The notes beneath the pieces were generated by a model. It did no database searches. It was given only the letters and a program-made list of their open reading frames with translations, and was not told the DNA's origin. The translations under genes and the position numbers were made by a program. DNA of 64,000 nt from the NCBI GenBank assembly GCA_002498365.1, contig DAHB01000004.1:149198-213197 (forward strand). The letters are read 5' to 3'. Source of the DNA: Methanomassiliicoccaceae archaeon UBA421 (lineage in GTDB: Archaea > Thermoplasmatota > Thermoplasmata > Methanomassiliicoccales > Methanomethylophilaceae). Each line of letters opens with the position of its first letter. Within the stretch, counting starts at the first letter, position 1. Positions 32,944 through 41,221 of this stretch are shown here, piece after piece.

Positions 32944-34356
32944 ATGGATGAAGAAAAAACCAAAGGCCAACAGCTCGCCGAAGAACTGTTGATGAAGCCC
33001 AAGGGCCTTGGGGAGATCGACAACTCTATTCTGGCAGAATCGACGGAGTTTTGCGAGGAGTACAAGAAATTCCTTTGGAACAAGACCGAACGAGAGGTCG
33101 TCGACTACACGATACCCATCCTCGAATCAAAAGGATATACGGAGTATGTGAGGGGAAAGAAATATTCTCCCGGCGAGAAATTCTACATGAACAACCGCGG
33201 AAAAGGCCTCCTTATGGTGACCATGGGTTCCAAGCCCGTTTCCGAGGGAATGCGCATCGGAGTGAGCCACATTGACAGCCCCAGGCTGGATTTCAAACCC
33301 AACCCGCTGTTCGAGAGCACGGGGATGGCTTATTTCAAAACACACTACTATGGCGGGATAAAGAAGTACCAGTGGTTCGCGATCCCCCTTTCGCTGCACG
33401 GCGTCGTCTGCAAAAACGACGGCAAGACTGTGAAAATTTGCATAGGCGAAGAAGAGGGCGAGCCCCAGTTCTGCGTGACGGACCTGCTGCCGCACCTTGC
33501 CAGGAATCAGATGAAACAGCCCGTCGCCGAGGCCTTCAACCCGGAGAACCTGAACATACTGATCGGGTCATGGCCTTACAATGACGAAAAAGTCTCCGAC
33601 AAAGTAAAGCTGAATGTCATGAACATACTTTCCGAGAAATACGGTATTTCGGAGAAGGATTTCCTTTCCGCGGAACTGTGCGCGGTACCCGCCGCCAGGC
33701 CGATCGACCTCGGCCTCGACAGGTCCATGGTCGGAGCCTATGGCCAGGATGACAGCGTCTGCGCATACGCAAACCTTATGGCCGAGATGGACGCGAAGGG
33801 TCCGGAGTTCACCACCCTGACCGTGTTCGCAGACAAGGAAGAGACAGGGTCCGACGGAAACACGGGAATGCGCTCGTTCTTCTTCAGGGATTTCATGGAG
33901 GACATCGCCGACACTTACGGCCTGAAGGTACGCCACATACTCCAGAGGTCCATGTGCCTCTCGTGCGATGTGAACGCCGCGATAGACCCGGCCTTCATGG
34001 ACGTCTACGAACCTACCAACTGCTCGTATCTGGGCCGTGGCCCGGTGGTCTCTAAGTACACGGGGTCCGGAGGTAAGTATTCTACAAACGATGCATCCGC
34101 CGAGACCATGAGCTTCCTTCGCAGCATCCTCGACGAGGAAGGGATACCTTGGCAGGTCGGAGAGCTGGGGAAGATCGAGGCGGGCGGCGGCGGAACGATC
34201 GCGTCGGAGATCTCGCTGCATAACCTAGACACCGTGGACATGGGAGTCCCGGTCCTTTCGATGCACGCGCCCCTGGAAGTGGTGTCCAAGGCTGACGTTC
34301 TGATGCTCTACAAGGCTATCAAGGCGTTTTACGAGAGCCCTAAGCATAAACCGTGA
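32944..34356 (+). CDS. M18-family aminopeptidase
   Basis: 470 residues. Zinc-peptidase pattern of the DNPEP/ApeB family: IGVSHIDSPRLDFKP near 103 (metal His and Asp), the catalytic Glu pair in FADKEETGSDG near 298, Asp in SCDVNAAIDP and the last His in LSMHAPLEVVSKAD near 441. Removes N-terminal, often acidic, residues from peptides as a large cytosolic oligomer. Complete length. It ends next to a bidirectional terminator. Confidence 0.92.
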   Translation: MDEEKTKGQQLAEELLMKPKGLGEIDNSILAESTEFCEEYKKFLWNKTEREVVDYTIPILESKGYTEYVRGKKYSPGEKFYMNNRGKGLLMVTMGSKPVSEGMRIGVSHIDSPRLDFKPNPLFESTGMAYFKTHYYGGIKKYQWFAIPLSLHGVVCKNDGKTVKICIGEEEGEPQFCVTDLLPHLARNQMKQPVAEAFNPENLNILIGSWPYNDEKVSDKVKLNVMNILSEKYGISEKDFLSAELCAVPAARPIDLGLDRSMVGAYGQDDSVCAYANLMAEMDAKGPEFTTLTVFADKEETGSDGNTGMRSFFFRDFMEDIADTYGLKVRHILQRSMCLSCDVNAAIDPAFMDVYEPTNCSYLGRGPVVSKYTGSGGKYSTNDASAETMSFLRSILDEEGIPWQVGELGKIEAGGGGTIASEISLHNLDTVDMGVPVLSMHAPLEVVSKADVLMLYKAIKAFYESPKHKP

Positions 34357-34361
34357 AACCT

Positions 34362-34386
34362 TTTTCCGGCTTCGACGGCCGGAAAA
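34362..34386. terminator. Bidirectional terminator between the M18 peptidase and ubiE
   Basis: TTTTCCGGC (34362-34370) pairs with GCCGGAAAA (34378-34386) around a 7-nt loop. Because the stem bears T on one side and A on the other, it offers a terminal T run in both directions, fitting the two convergent genes. Confidence 0.7.
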
Positions 34387-34392
34387 CGAACA

Positions 34393-35139
34393 TCAGGCTT
34401 CCTTGGAGGCGACGTAGATGTTCACTGCGCCGAACGACTTGACATAACATTTGGCGTCTCTGAACCCGGCTTTCCGGAATATTTCCACCATTGCGTCCCC
34501 GTAAGGGAAACCTTCTATCGAAGATGTCAGCCAGTCATAGGCCGGCTGTTTACCGTCTATCGCCATCCCCTTGTCGTACTTGCGGCCGTAGTGGGGGATC
34601 ACCCGGTTCATGTAGAAGTTGTAAAAGGGCTTGACCAGCCTGTTGCCGGGTCTTGCCAGCTCGGCGACCACGCACCTGCCGCCGACCTTGAGCATCCTGT
34701 GCATCTCGCCCACTGCCTTCGGGATGTCGGTGACGTTCCTGAGCATGTATCCCGATGTGACCGCATCGAACGTTCCGTCGGGCATCTGTATGTCCAACGC
34801 GTCCCCCACGACGAACTCTACGTTTGCGATCCCCAGGTCCGTCATCTTCTTCTTCGCAAGTTCCAGCATGGCCGGGGTGATGTCGAGTCCGATGACCTCT
34901 CCGCCTGCCGCCTTCCTCGCAACGAGGAACGCGATCTCGCCCGTTCCCGTACCCACGTCGAGGCACCTTTTTCCCTGAAGGTTCCCGAGCTTCTTCATCA
35001 TGAACTTGTGCCAGCGCCTTATCATTCCCATGGACATGATGCCGTTCATCTCGTCGTAATAGGATGCGATCTCGGTAAAAACGTCTTTGACGTAAACTTC
35101 CTTGCCGTCGAACTGGTTGCCAAGCTTTTCGTCGTCCAT
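34393..35139 (-). CDS. ubiE: UbiE/MenG-type SAM methyltransferase
   Basis: 248 residues from ATG 35139. SAM motif CLDVGTGTGEIAFLVA near 60, VIGLDITPAMLELA near 85, and the UbiE family pattern SGYMLRNVTDIPKAVGEMHR (about 130-150) identify a quinone-ring C-methyltransferase. Its ATG overlaps the menA stop (TGATG), so the pair is coupled. The likely substrate is the prenylated ring made by the MenA-like enzyme, that is, a membrane redox carrier; the carrier itself is unknown. Confidence 0.85.
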   Translation of the reverse strand: MDDEKLGNQFDGKEVYVKDVFTEIASYYDEMNGIMSMGMIRRWHKFMMKKLGNLQGKRCLDVGTGTGEIAFLVARKAAGGEVIGLDITPAMLELAKKKMTDLGIANVEFVVGDALDIQMPDGTFDAVTSGYMLRNVTDIPKAVGEMHRMLKVGGRCVVAELARPGNRLVKPFYNFYMNRVIPHYGRKYDKGMAIDGKQPAYDWLTSSIEGFPYGDAMVEIFRKAGFRDAKCYVKSFGAVNIYVASKEA

Positions 35140-36056
35140 CAAATCAGCACCGGAACAACCGACACACCTATTAAATAACCTATCGCGAGCAGCCCGCCGA
35201 AGTGCCAATTGTGGATGAAAGCCTCTGGTACCAGCATGAAGCTGGACCTCTTGTCCTCAGGGGCCTTCAGGGAGTTGATGTAAAGGCCGCGATAATCGAT
35301 GAGGGCGACGAAGGCCAGGGCACATGTCCATGGGACCGCTCCGATGACGACAGCGACGGCCAGCACGGGATAGCACATGGCGTTCACCGTCCGGTAGAAC
35401 CTGAGCGCCCCATCGTAGCTCATGTGCCCGGACAGGGTCCCGACGCGGACCTCTTTGTCGCTGTGGTAGTCTCTGGTCTCGTTTCCGCTGAGCACTCCCA
35501 TTATCGTGAAGGCGTTCGGAAGCCCCAGTATCACCACTTCCAACGAAACCGAGCCTGCCATCGTGTAATATGTCCCCGCGGGCATTAGGATCCCCATCAG
35601 GAAGAAAGTGCTTACCTGCCCCATCGCCTTGTACTTGTATGCGACACCCAGGGTGTAGGACCCCGCTCCCAGTATGCCCAGGACCCCGAACGCGAGAATT
35701 CCCCAGCCGATATACCATATGAAGACCGTTCCGATCAGGGCCGTGATCCCCAAGCACGCCAGTCCTGCGCCCAGTATCTGCTTCGGCCTCATTTTTCCAG
35801 AAACGAGCTCTGGGGAACGGGAATGATTCTCCTCGGTGTCCGTGCCTTTGACGTAGTCCCCGTAAGTGTTGAGCAAGTTGGCGGCAGACTGCAACAGAAT
35901 CCCCCCCGCCAGAACCAGCAAGAAGATCCACCAGTTGAAGAACCCGTCCTTGAATGCCACTATGCCTCCCAGCACCACCGGTACCACTGCTCCGTGGAGG
36001 GTCCAGGGCCTGAATGCATTGTACCATCCCGCTTTCACGGGCGCAGCCTTCGCCAT
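35139..36056 (-). CDS. menA: UbiA-family prenyltransferase, MenA-like
   Basis: 305 residues with eight to nine membrane helices. The first Asp motif NLLNTYGDYVKGTDTEE (near 67) and second motif NETRDYHSDKEVRVGTL (near 195) bind prenyl diphosphate. The spacing resembles MenA (1,4-dihydroxy-2-naphthoate prenyltransferase) more than geranylgeranylglyceryl-phosphate enzymes. ATG 36056 is 27 nt from the centre of a symmetrical TATA box, so the mRNA is probably leaderless. Operon with ubiE. Confidence 0.85.
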   Translation of the reverse strand: MAKAAPVKAGWYNAFRPWTLHGAVVPVVLGGIVAFKDGFFNWWIFLLVLAGGILLQSAANLLNTYGDYVKGTDTEENHSRSPELVSGKMRPKQILGAGLACLGITALIGTVFIWYIGWGILAFGVLGILGAGSYTLGVAYKYKAMGQVSTFFLMGILMPAGTYYTMAGSVSLEVVILGLPNAFTIMGVLSGNETRDYHSDKEVRVGTLSGHMSYDGALRFYRTVNAMCYPVLAVAVVIGAVPWTCALAFVALIDYRGLYINSLKAPEDKRSSFMLVPEAFIHNWHFGGLLAIGYLIGVSVVPVLI

Positions 36057-36079
36057 GTTTCGATGCGTACGCAATCCTT

Positions 36080-36087
36080 TTATATAA
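36080..36087. promoter_or_regulatory. Symmetrical TATA box shared by two divergent genes
   Basis: TTATATAA is its own reverse complement. Its centre (36083.5) is 27 nt from menA ATG 36056 and 24-25 nt from ATG 36108 of the BASS transporter. One TBP site could therefore serve both leaderless transcripts, making them mutually exclusive or direction-controlled by flanking BRE sequences. Confidence 0.5.
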
Positions 36088-36107
36088 CGTTAACCTGACA
36101 CATGGTC

Positions 36108-37076
36108 ATGAGGGCAAAAGAGGTTCTCGCGAGCAGTGCGATAATCATGTCCGTCGCTCTGATTTTTTCATTGATCCTGAACGTATCCGGTTATTTCCCG
36201 GGGGATGTGCTGGTACCGAAAATCAGGAGCGACATCACGGTCTTCGTGCTTGCAGTCATGATGACCGTCTCGCTCTCACGCATTCCTTATAGGAACCTCG
36301 ACCCTGTGAAGAACGTTCGCTCAGTTACCAGGGCCATGTTGCTTGGCCTGGTGGTCGCCGCGGTCATCCCCCTTGTCGGTTATTTCCTGATGAAGGACAC
36401 TTCCTGGGGAGGGTACTCCGCCGGCCTGGTGTTCGTTGCGGCCGCTCCCTTTGCAGCCTCGGTCGCACCTCTGTCCTACATTCTGAGAGGAGACATGGAA
36501 CATGCCGCCAGAGGCACCATACTGGTTTATGTGGCTTCCCTCCTCTGGATACCGTTCATTATCTACATTACCTTGGGAAAGACGGTGGACATGACCGATG
36601 TGGTCATCACCGTGGTGGAGATCATCGGCGCGCCGCTGGTATTTTCCAGGCTGCTGACCAAGGTGAAGATAGAAAGGACTACGATGTCCATAATGATGAA
36701 CCTGTTCATCTCCTTCTTGGTCATACTGTCTGTAAGCTCAACTAACTTCCCTAAGGAGATGGCCCCCCTGCTCCTCTTTGTTTTGATCGCCGGCCTCAGG
36801 ACTTTCGCCCTGGGCTCCGGCGTTGAGTACGCCGAGAAAAAAATGGGGATGGGCTGGCACCAGCGCGTGACGGACGTCCTCATGGTCTCTTACCGGAATA
36901 AGGGGATCGCGATCGCGATGTGCGCGGCCACAATGGGCCCCGCGGTCGGAATAGCGATGGTCGCCATAGCCACCTCCATCGTTGTGGAGATATGCTGGGT
37001 CATCTTCATGGATTCTGCGCTCTTCTCAAAAAGGAGGATGCGCAGGGAGATCGGTTCAGAAGTCGGTGATACGTGA
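36108..37076 (+). CDS. BASS-family (bile acid:Na+ symporter-like) transporter
   Basis: 322 residues from ATG 36108, preferred over ATG 36102 by its distance to the TATA box. About nine hydrophobic segments; the pattern VFVAAAPFAASVAPLSYILRGD near 118-138 and VSYRNKGIAIAMCAATMGP near 265-283 match the crossover-helix region of the BASS/SBF superfamily. Substrate unknown (organic acids and steroids are transported by relatives). Related in fold to Acr3 but without the Acr3 cysteine. Its end overlaps the DUF1848 gene by 21 nt on the opposite strand. Confidence 0.78.
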   Translation: MRAKEVLASSAIIMSVALIFSLILNVSGYFPGDVLVPKIRSDITVFVLAVMMTVSLSRIPYRNLDPVKNVRSVTRAMLLGLVVAAVIPLVGYFLMKDTSWGGYSAGLVFVAAAPFAASVAPLSYILRGDMEHAARGTILVYVASLLWIPFIIYITLGKTVDMTDVVITVVEIIGAPLVFSRLLTKVKIERTTMSIMMNLFISFLVILSVSSTNFPKEMAPLLLFVLIAGLRTFALGSGVEYAEKKMGMGWHQRVTDVLMVSYRNKGIAIAMCAATMGPAVGIAMVAIATSIVVEICWVIFMDSALFSKRRMRREIGSEVGDT

Positions 37077-37976
37077 GCGCCTTTCCGAGATCTCCGTCAC
37101 GGTATCCGTATCCCTCACGGACCCATAGAGCATCTCGGATCCGGAGTCGTACATCTTTGATGCGCGCCGGTCTTCGGTCACGCGGTTCGCATAGCAGTAG
37201 ATGCAGTTGTGCATGCATGTGTCATAAGCGCCGATGTCGATGTTCCTGACACATCTGCAACCGTCCCTTATGTTACTAGGAACGTCCTCGAAGGGGATGC
37301 CGAGAGAGATCATTGTCTCCCGGTCGATGCAACCTCGGTTGTCGACCCCGTACTCCGGATATCCCCGGGACGAGCAGCATAGGCTCGCCCGGATGCCGTA
37401 TTCCCTCGATATCTCGCCTGCCATCCTCATGAAGTCCTCCCTTTGGAGCGGCGAAGATAAAGAGAGAGGCCTTGCACTTTTCAGTTCTTCGAACTTGGGA
37501 TACATGTCCAGAAAGCTGAAGACACACCTCTCCGTATGATCCGAAAGCTCCGAGCAGAGAAGCCTGAACTTTCTTTCATGATATCTCATATTATGCCTTT
37601 CGTCGATTATCACGGGGTCATACCTCCACATGGTACGACCTTTTCCGATCTTTTCCGAAATCTCCCTGAATGCATCTGCGACGGAACCTTTGTCGGGAAC
37701 GCCGGGCTCAAGGTCCTTGCCGTATGGGGTTATCGTCACCTGGAATATCATGTCGTATCCCATCCCTTTGATCTCGTCAAGGTACGGCATCATGGGCCTC
37801 GGGTCCTTGGAAATGAGATACAGGCATCCTGCGCTCCTGCAATCGAGGTCGACCCTGTAGACGACCTCGTCGCATATGGGGTTACGGACCATGGCATAAC
37901 CTGCCCTCAACCTGTTAATAAGCCATTCCGAGTGAAAAGCGGGTATATCTGTACGTCTGCTGGCGCAGATTATCAC
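37056..37976 (-). CDS. DUF1848 protein
   Basis: 306 residues. Starts with IICASRRTDIPAFHSEW, the typical DUF1848 opening, and ends with a cysteine-rich region CRCVRNIDIGAYDTCMHNCIYCYAN (clusters CRC and CxxxCxxC). The CxxxCxxC triplet recalls radical-SAM Fe-S sites, and the fold is thought to be related, but no reaction is established. Divergent from the ogt-alkD repair pair with about 47 nt between the starts, which hints at a repair context. Confidence 0.85.
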   Translation of the reverse strand: MIICASRRTDIPAFHSEWLINRLRAGYAMVRNPICDEVVYRVDLDCRSAGCLYLISKDPRPMMPYLDEIKGMGYDMIFQVTITPYGKDLEPGVPDKGSVADAFREISEKIGKGRTMWRYDPVIIDERHNMRYHERKFRLLCSELSDHTERCVFSFLDMYPKFEELKSARPLSLSSPLQREDFMRMAGEISREYGIRASLCCSSRGYPEYGVDNRGCIDRETMISLGIPFEDVPSNIRDGCRCVRNIDIGAYDTCMHNCIYCYANRVTEDRRASKMYDSGSEMLYGSVRDTDTVTEISERRSRITDF

Positions 37977-38010
37977 AAAATCCTATATGTGATGTGCAAG
38001 ATAAACATTC

Positions 38011-38016
38011 AGGAGG
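38011..38016 (+). promoter_or_regulatory. AGGAGG ribosome-binding site that fixes a TTG start for ogt
   Basis: A perfect AGGAGG lies 7 nt before TTG 38024. The only other in-frame candidate, GTG 37994, is upstream of it and has no such site, so TTG is the start. Confidence 0.7.
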
Positions 38017-38023
38017 ATACCGA

Positions 38024-38500
38024 TTGACAACAGACAGGTACACTTTCACTTATGTGACGCTTTTCGGAAAGTTCAGCATAAGCGAAGACGGCGAGGGCAA
38101 TATCTGCGGGCTATACCTGCCTTGCAACAACCTTCCCTGCGCCATAGACCGGGAGACGGAGGCGATAGCGGAGGCGGCCTCTCAGCTTAAGGAATATCTA
38201 TCGGGGAGCAGAAGGGCCTTCGACGTTCCCCTTTCCTATGAGGGATCTGATTTTCAGACAGCGGTATGGAAAAGAATATTGGAGATACCCTACGGTAAGA
38301 CGGCCACCTACAGCGAGATCGCGGAAGACATCGGAAGTCCGGGGGCGTCGAGAGCGGTCGGCACGGCCTGCGGCAAGAATGCGATACCCATCTTCATACC
38401 CTGCCATAGGGTCGTACCATCTTCCGGTGGCATCGGGTCGTATGCCGGAGGGAAGATAATGAAAAACAAGCTTCTGAAGCTGGAGGCGGAATTCCTTTGA
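38024..38500 (+). CDS. ogt: Methylated-DNA-[protein]-cysteine S-methyltransferase
   Basis: 158 residues, TTG start. The acceptor motif IPCHRVV is at about residues 126-132. The helix-turn-helix region (TATYSEIAEDIGSPGASRAVG) with its Arg finger and the trailing GGIGSYAGG complete the Ogt/AGT core. Directly transfers O6-alkyl groups from guanine to its own cysteine (suicide repair). The stop overlaps the next gene's TTG by 4 nt. Confidence 0.95.
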   Translation: MTTDRYTFTYVTLFGKFSISEDGEGNICGLYLPCNNLPCAIDRETEAIAEAASQLKEYLSGSRRAFDVPLSYEGSDFQTAVWKRILEIPYGKTATYSEIAEDIGSPGASRAVGTACGKNAIPIFIPCHRVVPSSGGIGSYAGGKIMKNKLLKLEAEFL

Positions 38501-39171
38501 CCAGGATACTCGGGATGCTTCAGGAGGAGAGCGACAGGAAATACAGGGATTTCAACAAAATTATCGTCAAGAGCGGCAAGCCTGTCATCGGCGTGAGGAT
38601 GCCCGCTCTCAGAAAGATCGCATCAGGATTGATGGACGGGGACTGGCGTTCCTATCTTTCCGAAGAGGCCTCTGTATTGGAGGAGGACATAGTCGCAGCC
38701 CTGATAATAGCCAATGCCCAAATGACCCAGAAAGAGAGACTGGCACTTACGAAGGAATTCGTTCCGAACATAGATAATTGGGCCGTCTGCGATATGCTTT
38801 GCGGAGATTGGAGGGCCTTACCGGGGACCATGGGGGAACTATGGGATTACTGCGGAGAGATGATGTCTTCCGGAGAAGAGTTCAAAATGCGCTTCGCTGC
38901 CGTCATGATGCTCGCCAAATTCCTGGACGACGACCACATCGAAGGCGTTCTGGAAAGACTTTCCTCCTTCTGCAACGACGGATACTACTACAAGATGGGG
39001 GCGGCGTGGGCGCTGTCCTATTGCTACCTGAAATACCAGGACAAGACCGAAGACCTGCTAAGGTCTGGCAGGCTCGGCAAAGAGGTGCAGAACCTTACCG
39101 TGCGCAAAGTAAGGGAGTCCCGCCGCGCTGACGGCGAGATGCGAGAAAGGGTGAAGGGTTTCAGGCTGTGA
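38497..39171 (+). CDS. AlkD-type DNA alkylation repair glycosylase
   Basis: 224 residues, TTG start 38497 overlapping the ogt stop. A HEAT-like all-helical AlkD fold is indicated by VRMPALRKIASGL, FVPNIDNWAVCDMLCGDW (with the conserved Trp-Asp region) and AAWALSYCYLKYQDKTEDLL. AlkD excises positively charged N3- and N7-alkyl purines. With Ogt it covers both major alkylation classes in one operon. Ends 11 nt inside the convergent gene. Confidence 0.85.
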   Translation: MTRILGMLQEESDRKYRDFNKIIVKSGKPVIGVRMPALRKIASGLMDGDWRSYLSEEASVLEEDIVAALIIANAQMTQKERLALTKEFVPNIDNWAVCDMLCGDWRALPGTMGELWDYCGEMMSSGEEFKMRFAAVMMLAKFLDDDHIEGVLERLSSFCNDGYYYKMGAAWALSYCYLKYQDKTEDLLRSGRLGKEVQNLTVRKVRESRRADGEMRERVKGFRL

Positions 39172-39718
39172 GCTCAGAAACCTGTTGCCTTATCTTCTCC
39201 GCGTTCTCCTTACCGATCCTCGCGCCTTTCCTCTCCAGGAATGTCCAGTTCCTCTCTTTGCATATGGGTTCGAACTCCTTCGATGTCACTGCTACAACCT
39301 TACCGTCGTGGAGGGCGTTTTTGTTAAGAAGTATCCTGAACATCTCTTTAGGTACGCAAACGACAACCATGTCGAAACCTCTGGAGACATATTCTAGGAC
39401 GCCCGCATAGTCTTTTCTGGCCTGGGCGGCCTCGTACTGCTCCTTGTTGGACATGGCATACGTGTAACAGGATATGGCATATGTGCTGGGAACGAACCCG
39501 AACAAAGTAGATATTATGCCGAAGGAGACGCTGCACTTTCCGCTTCCTTCCTTTCCGAACTCTGCATCGAGGCTCTTGAAGAACTCTCTAACCTCCGTTA
39601 CACGGCCTCCGAATATGTCCCCGGCGGCCTCCAGCTTCTTGGAAAGGAATACTTCGGAATCGTTCGTTACTATCAGGACATTCTTCTTGCCCGTCTGGGG
39701 CGCGCATATTGGTTCCAT
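39161..39718 (-). CDS. Unknown protein in operon with hypD
   Basis: 185 residues from ATG 39718, chosen because GAGGTG lies 6 nt upstream; the GTG at 39727 overlaps that site. The first third is an alpha/beta segment (VLIVTNDSEVFLSKKLEAA), followed by a more hydrophobic, cysteine-containing stretch (GIISTLFGFVPSTYAISCYTYAMS) and an alpha/beta end (FDMVVVCVPKEMF; GKVVAVTSKEF). No family recognised. It starts 6 nt after the hypD stop, so a role in hydrogenase or nickel metabolism is the contextual guess. Confidence 0.75.
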   Translation of the reverse strand: MEPICAPQTGKKNVLIVTNDSEVFLSKKLEAAGDIFGGRVTEVREFFKSLDAEFGKEGSGKCSVSFGIISTLFGFVPSTYAISCYTYAMSNKEQYEAAQARKDYAGVLEYVSRGFDMVVVCVPKEMFRILLNKNALHDGKVVAVTSKEFEPICKERNWTFLERKGARIGKENAEKIRQQVSELTA

Positions 39719-39723
39719 CGTTT

Positions 39724-40803
39724 TCACCTCTTGGTCGAGAATCTGTAAGCTATGTTGCAGCTACCTTCCGCAGACACCATGCAGGGCCCGCTTGGGTTGC
39801 TGGGCCTGCACGACTTTCCGAACATTGGGCATTGCTCCGATGTTATCAGTCCGCGGAGCACCTCTCCGCACCTGCATCCCCTCGCCTCCTCCTCGACCTG
39901 CGGAGTCTTGGAGATTATGTCCTCGTGCACTTTGGTGGCGTCGTGATCTGCATAAGCAGGCTTAAGTGCCAGCGCACTTTTTTCAATCGCAGGGAATCCC
40001 CTCCATGTGCGGTCGACGGGCTCATATGTGCGGTCCATGAGGTCCCTGGCCTTTTTGTTGCCGTGCTCTTTGACAAGACGGGTGTACTCGTTCTCAACTT
40101 CAGACCTGCCTTCGGAGATCTGCTTGGCCAGCATGTAACATGACATCAGGATGTCGAGAGGCTCGAATCCTGCGACGACCTGCGGCACCTTGTACTTCTC
40201 GGAGAAGGGCCTGAACATATCCAGTCCGGTCACCACGGCAACATGGCCGGGCATTATGAAACCGTCGATCTTGTTCTCCCCCATGTCCAGGAGCGCCCGT
40301 ATTATGGGCGGGCATATCCTGTGGCAGCTGTATACCGAGAAGTTTTCGGGAACGTCGTCCCTGTTAAGAGGAACACATGTGGAAGGAGATGTCGTCTCGA
40401 AGCCCACTCCCACAAAAACCATGTCGTTGTCGATGTCCCTGGACATTTTCACGGCGTCTTCGACCGAATATACGATGCGCACGTCCGCCCCTCCGGCCTT
40501 GGCGTCGAAAAGCGAGCCTATAGGAGTGGGCACTCTCATCATGTCCCCGAACGCCGTCACAGTTACGCCGTTCTTTGCCAGAGTGATCACCTCTGCGATC
40601 TCCCTGCTGGTGGTGACGCATACCGGGCACCCGGGCCCCTGGCATATCTGGATGCCGGAATCTGTCAGCATCTGGTCCAGGCCGAAGCGGACGATCGTGT
40701 CCTGATGTGTGCCGCATATGTGCATTATTTTACAGTTTACATTCAATTCTTTTATGCCTTCCACGATACGCTTCGCGGTCGCCTCGTCCCTGTATTTGAA
40801 CAT
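39724..40803 (-). CDS. hypD: Hydrogenase maturation factor HypD
   Basis: 359 residues. Conserved cysteines in ICGTHQDTI (near 35), CQGPGCPVC (near 60-68) and the [4Fe-4S] set CRCGEVLRG/CPMFGKSC (from about 325). With HypC, HypD scaffolds assembly of the Fe(CN)2CO group of [NiFe]-hydrogenases. ATG 40803 overlaps the hypA stop (TGATG). HypC, E, F and B are not in the window. Confidence 0.96.
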   Translation of the reverse strand: MFKYRDEATAKRIVEGIKELNVNCKIMHICGTHQDTIVRFGLDQMLTDSGIQICQGPGCPVCVTTSREIAEVITLAKNGVTVTAFGDMMRVPTPIGSLFDAKAGGADVRIVYSVEDAVKMSRDIDNDMVFVGVGFETTSPSTCVPLNRDDVPENFSVYSCHRICPPIIRALLDMGENKIDGFIMPGHVAVVTGLDMFRPFSEKYKVPQVVAGFEPLDILMSCYMLAKQISEGRSEVENEYTRLVKEHGNKKARDLMDRTYEPVDRTWRGFPAIEKSALALKPAYADHDATKVHEDIISKTPQVEEEARGCRCGEVLRGLITSEQCPMFGKSCRPSNPSGPCMVSAEGSCNIAYRFSTKR

Positions 40804-41183
40804 CAATCAGCCTCCTCTATCTCCAAAGACCTGACGCAGCATGACTGCCCGGACGTGACCTTCACGTAGCCTCCGCACTCCGGACATGAGAGCACGGGTA
40901 TGGCATGCGAACTATAATCGCCGGCGTCCAGCATCTTTACGGGTCCGCTGTATCCGCACCCGTCGCACGAAACCTCGATCGGCTCGTGCTCTATGTTGAG
41001 GACCGACCCCTCCAGTATCGTGTCTCTTGTTACGATCTCGTAGGCGAACTGCAACTGTTCGTCGCCCAGCTGTGTCAGGTCGCCGATGACAATGTCGACG
41101 CCGGACACCGATGCGACGTCGTGATTTTTCAGCTCCTCGATAACGGCATTCACCATGCCCGATATGACAGATACCTCGTGCAC
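40803..41183 (-). CDS. hypA: Hydrogenase nickel-insertion protein HypA
   Basis: 126 residues. GTG 41183 starts the family-typical (M)HEVSVISGMV; the His and Glu at positions 2-3 form the nickel site. Structural zinc pairs are CDGC (near 72) and CPEC (near 100). The minus-strand TATA-like TATTTAATAA (41203-41212) is centred about 25 nt upstream, so the transcript is leaderless despite the GTG. Confidence 0.93.
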   Translation of the reverse strand: MHEVSVISGMVNAVIEELKNHDVASVSGVDIVIGDLTQLGDEQLQFAYEIVTRDTILEGSVLNIEHEPIEVSCDGCGYSGPVKMLDAGDYSSHAIPVLSCPECGGYVKVTSGQSCCVRSLEIEEAD

Positions 41184-41221
41184 GAGGCTGTAATACCATA
41201 AGTTATTAAATAGAGCGCGTT

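Noticed and set aside
36108..37076. Second arsenite permease
   Set aside because: It shares the BASS fold with Acr3 but lacks the APCTAMVF cysteine motif.
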